NCBI RefSeq assembly: GCF_022605165.1
Contig: NC_063071.1
Coordinates: forward strand, 310,001-374,000
Direction of reading: 5' to 3'
Source: Purpureocillium takamizusanense
Taxonomy: Eukaryota; Ascomycota; Sordariomycetes; Hypocreales; Ophiocordycipitaceae
Length of the DNA stretch: 64,000 nt
Under the pieces are notes generated by a model. That model did not search any database, was not told the DNA's origin, and saw only the letters and a list, made by a program, of their open reading frames with translations. Positions 53,897-64,000 of this stretch are shown here, one piece after another (position 1 is the first letter of the stretch; every line of letters starts with the position of its first letter). The position numbers and the translations under genes were made by a program.

Positions 53897-55759
53897 ATGA
53901 GCGGCAGCGACAACAGCACCAGCAGCAGCGACGGCGGCGCCATGATGGACGCGCACAACGCAGCCGTCGCGCGCATCGCCGCGCAGGTCCAGTCCTTCCA
54001 CGCGCAGCAAAAGGCCTTCCGCATCTACCACGGCTCGACCAACAGCACGCGGCACTCCCCCCGTCGCGCCGACAACACCATCGACACGAGCCGGCTCGAC
54101 CGGGTGCTGCGCGTCGACACCGCAACGCGCACCGCCCTCGTCGAGCCCAACGTGCCCATGGACGCGCTCGTCGCCGCCACGCTCCCGCACGGGCTCGTCC
54201 CCCCCGTCGTCATGGAGCTGCCCGGCATCACCGTCGGGGGCGGCTTCTCCGGCACGTCCGGCGAGAGCAGCTCCTTTCGCCACGGCGCCTTTGACGCGAC
54301 GGTGCGCTCCATCGAGATGGTGACGCCCGACGGCACCGTCGCGCGCGCCAGCAAGACGGAGCGGCAGGACCTGTTCTGGGGCGCGGCCTCGGCGTTTGGC
54401 ACCCTCGGCGTCGTGACGCTGCTCGAGGTCGAGCTGCGCCCCGCGTGCAGGTATGTTCGCTTGACGTACTCGCTGGCTCGCGGCGGCGCGGCCGAGACGG
54501 TGCGCGTCATGGGTGAGGCGTGCGCGCGGGAGGATGTCGACTACGTGGATGGCATCGCGTTCAATGCGGACGAGACGGTCGTGTGCGTGGGACGCCTCAC
54601 CGACGAGGTGCATCGCGAGGAGGATGGCGGTACGACCAAGATTCGGCGGTTCACGCGCCGGCACGACCCGTGGTTTTATATCCGCGCGCGCGTCGTGCTC
54701 GAGACGCTCCGCAAGAAGGAAAAGGAGCAGCAGAAGCAGCAGCAGCAGCAGTCGCCGCCGCCAGAAACTGCCGTCGTCGTCGTCGACACCATCCCGCTCC
54801 AAGACTACCTCTTCCGCTACGACCGCGGCGGCTTCTGGGTCGCCCGCTACGCCTTCCGCTACTTCCTCACGCCCTTCAACCGCGCGACGCGCTTCCTGCT
54901 GGACCGCTACATGCACGCGCGCGTCATGTACCGCGCGCTGCACAAGAGCGGCCTCGGCGACTACTACATGGTCCAGGACGTGGGCGTGCCGTACGACCGC
55001 GCCGCCGAGTTCCAGGAGTGGCTCGACGGCGCCCTCGCCATCTACCCGCTCTGGCTGTGCCCCCTGCGCGTCCGCCGCGAGGGCGGCGACTCGGCCGCCC
55101 ACGGCCTGCACGCCGAATTCGCCGACCCGGCGCGCGCGGCCGACCTCATGAACTTTGGCGTCTGGGGGCCTCTGAGCAGTGGCGGCGGCACCAAAGCCAC
55201 GCAGCGCTGGGGAGGCGGTGGCATCGAGCATCGCCGCTCCGTCGTGCGCCAGAACCGCGCCCTCGAGCAAAAGGTGCACGAGCTCGGCGGCAAGAAGTGG
55301 CTCTACGCGCACGCCTACTACACCGAGGAGGAGTTCTGGGCGCACTACGACCGCGGCTCGTACGACGCGCTGCGCGAGCGCTACGGCGCGGGCTACCTGC
55401 CGAGCGTGTACGACAAGGTGCGCGTCGACGTCGACGCCGAGGAGGCGGCCGTCAACGCCACCTGGCGGACGCGCGCCAAGGCCCGGGTCAAGGGCGTGTG
55501 GCCGCTGCGCGGGCTGTACGGCTTCGCGGCCGCGGCGGTGGGCGCCGAGTACCTGCTGCAGAAGGGCGAGAAGACGAAGACGACGAAGAAGGACACGAAG
55601 ACGGAGGCGAAGAGGAAGGAGGAAAAGGAGGGGGAGAAGGGGAATGAGGAGGGGAAAGGGCATGATGGCGACATTAACAAGGTAAAGGCGCCGACGCAGG
55701 CGACGGCGGGCGAGGGGCAGAGGAGCGAGCAAGAGCCGGTGGGGGAGAAGAAGGAGTAG
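53897..55759 (+). CDS. FAD-linked Delta24-sterol reductase-like protein (DHCR24/DWF1 family)
   Basis: A single-exon 620-residue protein. The N-terminal half is an FAD-binding (PCMH-type) domain with a Ser/Thr- and Arg-rich lead-in (YHGSTNSTRHSPRR), VDTATRTALVEPNVPMDALV, LPPG-like loop PHGLVPPVVMELPGITVGGG, GTSGESSSFRHGAFD and DLFWGAASAFGTLGVV. The C-terminal half has family-typical stretches such as FYIRARVVLETL, YLFRYDRGGFWVARY, GDYYMVQDVGVPYD, IYPLWLCPLRV and LYAHAYYTEEEFW. Family members reduce the Delta24 bond of sterols in animals (seladin-1) and plants (DWF1); fungi normally use Erg4, so the substrate here is open. A poly-Gln insert sits near residues 276-283. The last approximately 65 residues are a Lys/Glu low-complexity tail. 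The ATG follows directly on a CACCACC repeat. Confidence 0.9.
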   Translation: MSGSDNSTSSSDGGAMMDAHNAAVARIAAQVQSFHAQQKAFRIYHGSTNSTRHSPRRADNTIDTSRLDRVLRVDTATRTALVEPNVPMDALVAATLPHGLVPPVVMELPGITVGGGFSGTSGESSSFRHGAFDATVRSIEMVTPDGTVARASKTERQDLFWGAASAFGTLGVVTLLEVELRPACRYVRLTYSLARGGAAETVRVMGEACAREDVDYVDGIAFNADETVVCVGRLTDEVHREEDGGTTKIRRFTRRHDPWFYIRARVVLETLRKKEKEQQKQQQQQSPPPETAVVVVDTIPLQDYLFRYDRGGFWVARYAFRYFLTPFNRATRFLLDRYMHARVMYRALHKSGLGDYYMVQDVGVPYDRAAEFQEWLDGALAIYPLWLCPLRVRREGGDSAAHGLHAEFADPARAADLMNFGVWGPLSSGGGTKATQRWGGGGIEHRRSVVRQNRALEQKVHELGGKKWLYAHAYYTEEEFWAHYDRGSYDALRERYGAGYLPSVYDKVRVDVDAEEAAVNATWRTRAKARVKGVWPLRGLYGFAAAAVGAEYLLQKGEKTKTTKKDTKTEAKRKEEKEGEKGNEEGKGHDGDINKVKAPTQATAGEGQRSEQEPVGEKKE

Positions 55760-56181
55760 AACGTGCTGTGGAAGAGTATAAAGCAGCGCTCATGGTATTG
55801 GAAATCTTGACATAGCGAGCGTGTCAACATGTCGATGGATGGGGCAGAGTAGGGAAAGAACGGGCCGCGGTGTGTCGGGTCACTGTCGGTCACAAGATCA
55901 AGACGCCCTTTGCTTGTCTGCAGGATAGCCGTCGTGTTAACGACCGTCACCACCAGACGTCATGTACAAAGAGCAAAAGCAGTCAGCGACCGAGGCTGAT
56001 ATGGAAAAAACGCCCAAAGATGCGACCAGTTTCTTTTCTTTCACATCAAACCTTCCTTGTCCTCGTCCCTCGTCCTCCTTCTCTGCTTTCGTTTCCTTTC
56101 CACCCTCACTTATACCCTTTTCCCAACCATTACCATCACCACCACCACCACCCCGCCCCCCTCACGCACTCACTCACTCAC
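55760..56181. other. Intergenic between convergent genes
   Basis: About 420 bp with a (TCAC)n run at about 56165-56184 that reaches the stop codon of the - strand gene. Confidence 0.5.
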
Positions 56182-56911
56182 TCACTCAGACCGAAAAGAC
56201 CCAAACTCAGACTTCCTGCGGCCGCTCAGCCGCGCCAGCGTCGCCGACTCCTTGTCCTCGAGCCTCTTGGCCAGCCTGCCGGCGGCCTCCTCCACCGCGG
56301 CGGGGCTGACCTCCCTGCCGACGCCGCCGACGCCGCCGACGCCCACGGCCGTCTCCGTCTCGGGCGGCAGGGCGGGCATGCCGGAGGGCTTGTCGGTGGG
56401 GCCGCCGCCGGTGAGGTAGGCGTAGGCGCCGAGGAGGAGGAGGGCGGCGCCTCCGAAGGGGACCCTTTTTTGGGGCAGTGTTAGTTGCGTGTGTGTTAGA
56501 GAGTAAGGGACTTTCTTGTGTGTGTGAGAAAAGGGGATCTGGTGTTGTATATGGTCATGTGTATGCGTGTGTGCTGCGTAGAGAGCTCTCTGGCGGTGAG
56601 GAGGAGGAGGCGGCGATCATTCTCATCAAACTAACGCGGGAGAGGAGAAGGCGAGGATACTTGCGGACTACGTACCAGTTCCTGCGAAGCGCATCGGTCC
56701 CGCTGGGCTTCTGCGGCGGGGGCTGCTGTCCGCCCGGCCCGCCGAGGTCGTCCTTTACGCCGCGGACCTGCTGAGCCTGGTGAGGATGCGGCCCAGTCGG
56801 CGCCGCCGTCGCCGGTGACAGCACGGGCCGGCCGCCGGGTGGGGCCGTGGTGCGGCGCCCGGCGGCGGCAGCGCGGGGCAAACTGCCGCTGAATGCTCTA
56901 GGGAAGGGCAT
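56182..56911 (-). CDS. Small protein with one central TM helix, mitochondrial-like
   Basis: Two exons, 56911-56676 and 56464-56182, encode 172 residues. The intron is 211 nt (donor GTACGT, branch CTAAC, AAAAAG acceptor) and joins ALRRNW to VPFGGAALLLLG. The N-terminus is rich in Arg, Pro and Ala with no acid until residue 54, which fits a mitochondrial presequence. The central helix is VPFGGAALLLLGAYAYLTGG. The C-terminal part holds GGVGGVGREVSPAAVEEA and ends in RLSGRRKSEFGSFRSE. The fold and function are unknown to me. The poly-A tract at the acceptor makes the exact acceptor slightly uncertain, though only this one keeps the frame. Position next to a convergent gene is not informative. Confidence 0.75.
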
Positions 56912-57910
56912 GGCCTTTGCTATTCAGACGAGCGGGGAATCAATTAATAGACGGTGATGAAGTTGTGTCAAGAGCATGGGTAGGCCGTGAGCTCCGATTG
57001 ATGAACACGAAGGCAAGGCATGCATGGAAGCGGAGGGGGAGCTGAGGCGAAGAAGCGTTTTTTGTATCTCGATTGCATGTACGGATACCCCGTATGGTGG
57101 TGATGATGTGTGCATGACGCTGTTTTCTCTCCCCGGGTCACAGAGCTGAGGGAGGGGCGGTTGCCAATCTAAGTTAGGATCTAGGTGCACGCAACAACCC
57201 ACCCACTTGCAAAGGTCGCCCACGCGGACGGCCAACCAACCATTCGTTGTGGCCGTCATGGCGGCGGTACCTGGCAGCAAGCAGTGCAAGGATGGCCTTG
57301 CTCAACGACTGGTTCGTCGTGCTTTGTGACGAGGATAGTTCGTCTCCAAGATGCAGTGTAATGCCGCCACCATGGGCGTCTCACAATGGCGCATCGCATG
57401 GCCGTGACATGACACCCGCCCGCAATTGATGGGCCCTCTGGTGGTGAGAGTCGTGTGCCGAAAACATCTGATTGCGCTTTGATGGACGCCTCAAGTCAGT
57501 TATATGCGCCTCTCCCTGCCATTTCATTGCATTTGGAAAAGGGGCCCCTCGTCTCCCCATCGCGTATGCACCGCTCGATGTCTTTGATCTCGTGTAACTT
57601 TACTGAGATCGCTTGTGGCTGTTGCTATCCGAAATACGGGCGGCTGCAAGAAACATGGTCGTCGCGCGGCATCGCCCGATGAGAGGGGGGGGGGGGGGTC
57701 ATTGGGGCTGAAGCTGGAGTGGTGAAACCGTTATGCTTGCCCGTTATGCGTCAACATCACGACCAGCTATATAGAGCCGCGGCCTTTGACGTCAGTTAGT
57801 GAATTGAAGACGCAACAGATCAAGAACAATAGAAACAGCGACTCTATATAGTATCCAACTCATACCTCATCATCAAGCCAAACCCCACGGCAAGACATCA
57901 ATTGATCCCA
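56912..57910. other. Divergent intergenic region
   Basis: About 1 kb between divergent genes. It holds a G14 tract at about 57685-57698 and the TATA-like site upstream of the + gene. No gene supported. Confidence 0.5.
57767..57774 (+). promoter_or_regulatory. TATA-like element CTATATAG
   Basis: Lies 137 nt upstream of the ATG at 57911; a second AT-rich ACTCTATATAG lies near 57841-57851. Either could be the core promoter. Confidence 0.35.
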
Positions 57911-58441
57911 ATGTCTGACGCCAGCAGCGCCGCTCCCCTCATCGACAACGCCATGGGCAACCATCCGAAGCAACCGCCCTCGCGCCTCACCACCACATCC
58001 ATCGCCGCCCTCTCCGCCATCAAAATCGCCCTCGGCGCATCCTCCATCCTCGCCCCACGCCTCGCCTACAGCCTCTTCCTCTTCGAGCTCAAGCCCAACG
58101 CCGTTGTCGTCGCGCGCCTCTTCGGCTCCAGCTGCGCGGCCCTCGGCGCCGCGACCTGGGCTCTCAACCGCCGCGTATCTCGCACCACCGCCGCCGCCGC
58201 CGACGGCTCTTCCCCGAGCGGTGGCGGTGGTGGTGGCGGTCGCAACCTCGAGCTCGAGGCGGAGCGCCGCGCCGACCTCAAAAAGGTGGTCGCCTTCAAC
58301 CTGGCCGCCGATTCACTGGACGTGGTGAGCTGTGCCGTCGGGTACTCGGCGGGCATGTACGGCCTGGGCGCCCTTGGCATGCTGGGCGGAGGATGTGCGG
58401 CCCTCGCGCTCCTGGGAGCTGTGGGTTTGAGCGGCCTTTAG
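57911..58441 (+). CDS. Small multi-helix membrane protein of unknown function
   Basis: A single-exon 176-residue protein. At least four hydrophobic segments are visible: SIAALSAIKIALGASSILA, ARLFGSSCAALGAATWAL, FNLAADSLDVVSCAVGYS and LGMLGGGCAALALLGAVGL. Between helices 2 and 3 lies a loop with a Gly run (GGGGGGGRNLELEAERRAD). The pattern with a paired Cys/Gly-rich helix resembles small fungal membrane proteins of the DUF-type annotated only as hypothetical. I infer a membrane location only. The ATG at 57911 is used because the upstream in-frame codon is a TTG. Composition is Ala/Gly/Ser-rich. Confidence 0.8.
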   Translation: MSDASSAAPLIDNAMGNHPKQPPSRLTTTSIAALSAIKIALGASSILAPRLAYSLFLFELKPNAVVVARLFGSSCAALGAATWALNRRVSRTTAAAADGSSPSGGGGGGGRNLELEAERRADLKKVVAFNLAADSLDVVSCAVGYSAGMYGLGALGMLGGGCAALALLGAVGLSGL

Positions 58442-61031
58442 TCCGTTCCGTCAGCAGCCGTGATAGATATGCATTGGCTTTCAGGCGAGACTTGACGTGT
58501 TCCGAGCGAGCTTTCGCGGGCCATGGAACAATTGCATTGGCGGATAGCGACATGTACCTACAGACTACTTCGTATAATATACTTCGTACATGCGTAAAGA
58601 TTCTATCACGGAGGCGAGTTAAGAGAGCCTTATGGGATATGCTTCCAAGTCTCCTTTCCATCTCCTTTCATGGCCCCAGTCCCGAAATCCACCTCGTCTG
58701 CCATTGCCTCTCGCGATGCCACCCAGTCATTGATTCCAGGGGCCGTTCTCGGGCGTCAGCTACTTTACGTTCGGCACTCGGCCCTCGAGGCACTCAATTC
58801 AAAGGCATTCAAGGTTTCTCGGCATAGAAAGTGAAGGCGAGCTCTGCGGGGGGTTGCCAAGGAAATGCGGAGCTTCAATTTCGGATCGGGCCTTGAGGTT
58901 ATGCCCATGATGATGAGACTATTTGAAGGGTCCATCCGCGACCCTGGTCCTGGACGTGTGTGTGGTCAGGTCAGTCTGCCTGCCCCGGGGGCGCTGGCCC
59001 TCTGTCTCTCCCTATGCATATTGCAGGCAGTCTCTTAGTTCTAACCATATTATATCAGGAGCATTGCTATTGATACGGCCGCCTTTCACTACTATTCATA
59101 CAGCCGTCAATGTTTTTCTATAGTAGAGGCATCTTATGAGCGGCCCTCTCCATACGAGGCATTGAAGGTTTTTGCCATCGACATCAGCTGGTCACACCAT
59201 CGATCGAGCCCGTCGCGGCGGGACTCATCATGCCTTTTCTCGGCATCACGATCTCAGTGGTGTGACCTGACAACATGCATGCAGAAACAGACCTCACGCA
59301 GACAACGAGCGGGGTCGGTCGTACTGGAACCATTAATGATGGACTGCTTTTCCTTAGCCATGAGATATGTTGCCCGCTTGCCACTGATGATGGTTCAAGG
59401 TCCGGCCAAGGTTGGAAAACGTTAGTATACCACACAGAGTAGGAGAAATATCAAGATGGCATCAAATCACGTTATTAGTGTAGAGACTTCTAACGCGCTC
59501 TGGCTGAGGGTCTGAACCTCCTGGTGCAGCGCACGGTACGGCGCATTAGGTTGACGACCACGATCACTAGGATGAGCTCTCTCTCCTGGCCATGACATGA
59601 TTGGGCATAGTGACTCGAACCCCAGACTCCCGCGGCGTGGGGCCGAGGACGTATCCTCCAAGGTGATCTGAAAGTTTTAGTGAAGACCGCTGCTCATCGA
59701 GATGTCAAGCATTGGCCTACGTATTAAGTAGTCCCTCGCGATAAGAGCATTATCCGACGGTCGGGCTTTTGCATGGGAAAAAGTCGCCCCGTTGCAGTCG
59801 CGGAGTCTCGCCCAAGTACGCACTTCTGTTTTTTTTTACATCTTGGCGACAGCTCTTATCATTACTGTGCCCCCGTGGATTCGGATTTGGAACGAAAATC
59901 GGGTTGCCGCGCCCAGACCCACCAAACATTAGTTGTGTACAGTATTCGTACGTATTTGGGACACACATCCAAGAGACTTCTCCAGTCGACAGGGCAGACC
60001 TTGGCCATTGCTTGAGGTATTGATAGGGCCCCTGTCGCCAGAATGATGCCGCTTTCCATGACCTTGCCGTTCCAATCATTGAACCTTTTCAACCACCTCG
60101 CGTTTACATCAAAAGCGGAGCGACGCTTTGATAACCTCGCATCAGAAGCATGGGTCACGCACGACATGTGGACGCTCTTCATGCCGCCGGCAGGCAGGCT
60201 AACGACTAACAAGCCTGGCTTGGGCCCAACCCGAGAGTCTTCGACATATCTGACAGGGGGCCCTACGTGGTGTCCCGCCTATATCCCACGCGCATCACAT
60301 AGGGGCAGATCATACCACACTGTGCTTTCATATCGCCGTCGATAAGGCAGCTATGCATTATATGCCCGGCTTGAAACAGACTGGAACCAGGGCCGGAAAT
60401 GCCTCACGAGTTTTCAAGCTCCCTGTGTCAAGCAGCACACATACAACGACTCTGTGGACTTGCTATGCCGTGTAGCGGCTAGACTGAGGCTCTGCTTCTG
60501 TAAGCCTTTTGAACCTGTTACGTTTGGTTCTGCAGTATATACCGCTTTGCGGATTGGAGCGAATCCTCTCCTAATCCATTACCAACATTTATCTCATGGG
60601 TTCATTGAGTAGGTTGGCCGCAACGATCGAGTGTCGCGAATGCCTGGTGATCAGAATGATATCTGTCAATGCCAAGTCCCCTCTTCATCCTCAGCATCTC
60701 GCATTGATCTCACGATCGCCACCGTTTAGCACGCAGCAAGGTGGAAGCTTGGTAGTTTCTATTACTCCTCTATATGCTGCGTATGGACCATCGCCATGCA
60801 ATGCGTCTGTCGACTTGGACTTGGCGAGGACGGCGGTCAGGCTATTGAGGAGCCGACGAAATGCTATAAAGAGGCGGCGATCCGACATGAAACGAGGGTC
60901 AGAACCGCAAGGCAGCAACAAGCTGGCTCTCAAGCATTCGACAAACATTGTTCAGCAGCCGCTGACCATTCTTCGGTACCCTCCTTTTTTTGAGAAAATA
61001 TCGCGTCAGGCTACGTAGCCCGCCAGCCGCG
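58442..61031. other. Gene-poor, lower-GC spacer
   Basis: About 2.6 kb upstream of the toxin-like gene. Composition is visibly lower in G+C than the flanking coding DNA. Open frames on both strands (for example - strand 59750-60212) contain no recognisable domain. A tRNA-B-box-like word GGGGTTCGAGTC on - near 59613-59624 has no cloverleaf. Confidence 0.5.
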
Positions 61032-62192
61032 ATGCGGATGCTCGGCATGAGTCGAGGCACGCGTCTGCTGCCGTTTGCCTGGATCTGCCTGTCACTATGG
61101 TTGTGGGCGTGGCATAGCCATGCCGAGACTACAACACCGCGCCCATCGAGGGCACGAAAGGCAATCTTCAACCACGGCAGGGGCAGATCGGAAACGGTTT
61201 ACTTTATAGCTTTCCCTCACCTCGGGCTCGACGGGCCCGGGCGGCCCATGTCTCTTACTCCCGCCCAAGCATACATGCGTGGCGGCATCCAAGAGCTCGA
61301 CAATCTCCACCGGCCCCATCTCCTCCGCGTCAGTAGCGACCTCACGGAGACGCATGCTCTGGGCTCGGGAAGCCGAAGCGCGTGGATCTACCGAATCTCC
61401 AACGGGCCTCACATGATCCAAGCCTGGCGGCCGGGCGAGACCCCGCCGACGAGGCGATATATGACGGTTGGCGCCATCATGTGGTCTCAGGTCTCGCAGT
61501 TCGCCCTGACGGACGGGGTGGACAGGGTCCAAGACCTGGAATGGCAAGACAACCCCGACTTCGACACCGCCTGGGACGACTATGCGGCCAGCCCGTGGCA
61601 GCCCATGTTCGGGCCGGTCAACGGGGCAGGCGAGGTGGAGCAGCGGGCCAGGTTCTACGAGCATTCCCGGGATCTCAGCGACCCTTACGGCGAGTTCCTT
61701 GACGAGATTACCGGGCCTCTGAACGCGAACATGCCTCGGACGCAGCGCCAAAGACTTGGCCGTCTGCTTGACTGGGACCGCAGGGAGGAACCAGGACGTG
61801 TATTCCCCTTGGCCCGTCAGGACCGTGGTATGTTATGTTACCCCCCTTGAACCCTTTCATGCGTTGGCAACGCGGAAACCACTGGTGGTGGTGGTGATGG
61901 TGGTGATTCATTATTAGCTCGACCCATGGTTACTGACCGGGAGACTTGACGGCTTGCAGTGGTTCCACCCGTCATGGGGGCGGTGCTGGGGACAGATTGG
62001 GCTGCCATGGGAATCCCGCGACGCCTCCAGCTGGCCATGGAAGGCGGCCTCCCCTCGCAGCTCCAACTCGCCATGGTGATAAGAAACATTACCGGACAGA
62101 ACTACTCGCCGGACAGGATATCGAGGGCTTTTAGCGGCTTTGAGGATGCAGGCAAGTAATAACGACTGCGAGCTGACGACGACGACGACGAA

Positions 62193-62231
<39 letters not shown>

Positions 62232-64000
62232 TTCTCGTCGTCGTCGTCGTCGTCGTCATCGTCGTCAAACCCCACGAAGCAAAGGTGGGAGTGAGCGCAA
62301 ACGCGGCGGTCGCTGACGATGATGGTGATGAGACAGAAATGCAATCGAGGGAGCGCAACTGGCAGACTGTCCGACGGCCCCGTGTACAACGCCAGGATTG
62401 CGAAATGGAGGTCGACCGCGTCTTGGACTGGGTGACGGATACAACCTTCAACAATGTCGAGCACGGAGCAGGGAACGCCCTCAACTCGGTGCAAGAGGTG
62501 CAGGAGTGGCTAGAGAGAGAGCTTTGCGCCGCCGGCCCATCGACATCGGGACAGTCGGGGCCTCAGCCATCCACGTCACAGGGTTTATCAAGCAGCAACA
62601 GCGGTAAGCCTCCTTTCCCCCCTCTCGGCATAGAATAAAAGCGAGTCCTCCTCGTCGTCGTCGTCGTCGTCGTCGAGGGGCTTCGTTGTTGACACATGCC
62701 ATCCATCCATCCCCCTCCCACCCCCCCCCCCCCAAAACCGCTTGTCAAAGGTCTTCACTTCTGACACCAGGGGAATGTCCTCTCTCTCTACTAGACTGGT
62801 GCCGTGAGCTTGTCCTGCGGGCCTTTGTGCCGGGGGGACCAGGGCCGAGTACCAGCGGCGGCAGCCATGGCGCAGCCTCCTTGCCCCTGGACCACCACGC
62901 GCTCGACCCTAGGTTGGCCCTGCTGAGACACGAGCAAAAGGAGCATCGATGCTACCAGGAACTGGTGCCCGCGCCAGGGCACTCCACCATCACCTTGTCC
63001 TCGTCGTCGTCGTCGTCGTCGTCATCGTCGGCGCCGGGGTCGGTCAACGGCGGCGACGACCGCGAGGAGCGGCAGCAGCAGTGGGCGCAGCTCGTCGACA
63101 TGGCCAGGCGGTACAGCCTGGACGAGAACGTGCTCATGCAGCAGCTGGACCTGGGCCTCGAGTCGTTCCGCAACAACTTCTCCCGCCTCTGGGACACGCT
63201 GGTGGAGCACTGTCCCGCCGTCTACCGGCTCCTGTTGCACGCCGCCCACTTGGGAGTCACCTTTGCTGAGTGCGCCGACCCAACCCGCAGCCTCTTCCAT
63301 CCAAAGGGGCCCCCTGGCTGGGGCAAGAGGTCCGTGATGGCTCGCGCAATGATGAGGGCGCCGACGCTGCAGCGGGGGTCCAACGACAAGAAGACGATGG
63401 GGCGATCCGACGACAAGCAGGCGATGGGGCAGGAGTGCGACGCGTTGCTCGACATGACCAAGGTGACTCCCAGCTTCGAGATTTGCGACGAGGAAGACTT
63501 TGGGCCCCCGTGCTCATGGATCGAGGTCCCGGCAGGGCAGTGCGGTAAGTGACAATATGAAGACGGCCTTCATAGGTGATGATGTTCGATGTTGATACGC
63601 TCATGGACCCCGTGCTTCTGAAAGGCTGACCTCTTCTTCTTTTCCTTGTCTAGTCACACTTCCCACCAACAACGCATCTTCAATACAATACGACGAGGCT
63701 GCCGGCTCCTGCACGCTCTACGAGTAAGTTCTCCCCCCCTCCCCTCCCTCGCCTCAACTCCCGCCGGCAGTGCTGCCTACCTTGCCTCGTCTACTCTCAC
63801 GCCACATGCACCATTAAAATCAACCAACTTCGCGTCCCCTTACCCGAGGGGGACGGGCACGCTAAAATGGACACTGCCCCACGCAGCATCCGCAATGTTG
63901 AAAAGGTAGTCTGACGCCTGCTATTCATGTAGTCACGACTCCTGCCAGGGACGCAGCCTCGAATTCGAAGAGTCCGTGATGCGCTTCCCGACGGGCCGAG
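61032..64000 (+). CDS. Heat-labile-enterotoxin-A-like (ADP-ribosyltransferase-fold) protein, 3' partial
   Basis: A secreted multi-exon protein that resembles the enterotoxin-alpha-like family expanded in insect- and nematode-associated Hypocreales. Proposed exons are 61032-61827, 61960-62151, 62280-62603, 62771-63544, 63654-63723 and 63933 to the edge. The start shows a signal peptide (LLPFAWICLSLWLWAW). Family-like stretches in exon 1 are WIYRISNGPHMIQAW and AIMWSQVSQFALTDG. The Arg and Glu positions that define active ADP-ribosyltransferases are not obvious in their usual places, so activity is doubtful. The second intron needs a GC donor (G|GCAAGT); otherwise the frame stops at 62157-62159. 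Exon 4 has a Ser-repeat. The gene continues past 64000. Neither target nor activity is shown by sequence. Confidence 0.62.
62192..62270. repeat. Trinucleotide repeats (GCT)n and (GTC)n
   Basis: A (GCT)n run at about 62192-62228 is followed by a (CGT)n run to about 62268. Both lie in the proposed GC-AG intron of the toxin-like gene. A third TCG run lies at about 62999-63027 inside exon 4 and codes for serines. Confidence 0.9.
62717..62733. repeat. Poly-C tract
   Basis: A C-rich run in the third intron of the toxin-like gene, sited before its branch point. Confidence 0.85.

Noticed and set aside
54520..55647. A 375-codon open frame on + in another frame of the sterol-reductase-like gene
   Set aside because: Arg/Ala/Pro shadow of the real frame, which has the FAD-binding motifs.
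17825..55759. A sterol biosynthetic gene cluster
   Set aside because: The genes are 14 to 36 kb apart with unrelated housekeeping genes between and no shared operators seen.
59600..59640. Second tRNA B-box-like word GGGGTTCGAGTC on -
   Set aside because: No cloverleaf can be drawn; resembles the 14.2 kb fragment only in the T-loop word.
1..64000. CRISPR arrays, insertion sequences, complete transposons or phage genes
   Set aside because: No regularly spaced direct repeats with unique spacers, no transposase or reverse-transcriptase motifs, and no long terminal repeats were seen; the repeats found are simple microsatellites.

Overview
The window looks like a chromosome segment of a filamentous ascomycete. 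Genes are spaced about 0.3 to 3 kb apart and many carry short introns (about 50 to 210 nt) with GTRNGT-type donors and CTAAC/CTGAC branch sites close to the acceptor. DNA is GC-rich with many microsatellites. Encoded families are Erg5, Erg12, Has1, Zn2Cys6, CFEM and MYND proteins. A partial gene resembling the fungal heat-labile-enterotoxin-A-like family at the right edge, a family expanded in insect- and nematode-associated Hypocreales, points to Sordariomycetes/Hypocreales. That placement is inference from gene content only.

Layout. 1-5.3 kb: the 3' end of a YAT-family amino-acid permease, a CFEM/one-TM protein and a proline-rich orphan, all on +. 6.1-13.2 kb: three - strand enzyme genes, a secreted FMN 2-hydroxy-acid oxidase with seven exons, an intronless secreted GH29 alpha-L-fucosidase and a five-exon quinone-reductase-like dehydrogenase. 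13.2-20 kb: an orphan, an SGNH hydrolase, and ERG5/CYP61 with a tiny last exon. 20.9-22.7 kb: a Zn2Cys6 regulator divergent from ERG5. 24.4-29.7 kb: a serine/homoserine O-acetyltransferase and an eight-exon MgtA-type P-ATPase. 29.7-42.3 kb: long gene-poor spacers full of simple repeats around a MYND protein, a RING-like protein and mevalonate kinase (ERG12). 42.3-47.8 kb: an ABM-like protein, ribosomal protein eL38, a divergent four-exon 87-residue membrane protein, tRNA-Cys(GCA) and an acidic orphan. 49.5-58.4 kb: nitronate monooxygenase, the Has1 helicase, a DHCR24/DWF1-like sterol reductase, a two-exon TM protein and a membrane orphan. 58.4-64 kb: a 2.6 kb spacer, then the toxin-like gene running off the edge.

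How genes relate. There is no operon logic. Most genes are housekeeping: isoprenoid and sterol synthesis (ERG12, ERG5, a DHCR24-like enzyme), ribosome biogenesis (HAS1, eL38), sulfur amino-acid synthesis and ion transport. The accessory flavour comes from the secreted oxidase, the fucosidase, the CFEM protein and the toxin-like gene. The three sterol-related genes are about 14 to 36 kb apart, so I do not call a cluster.

Exon models were built by hand from splice consensus, reading-frame continuity and family fit. I saw no convincing new multi-gene system. The best leads are the tiny ERG5 exon, the unlisted small gene opposite eL38, the fungal DHCR24-like gene, the intronless fucosidase, the MgtA-type pump and the toxin-like gene with a probable GC-AG intron.
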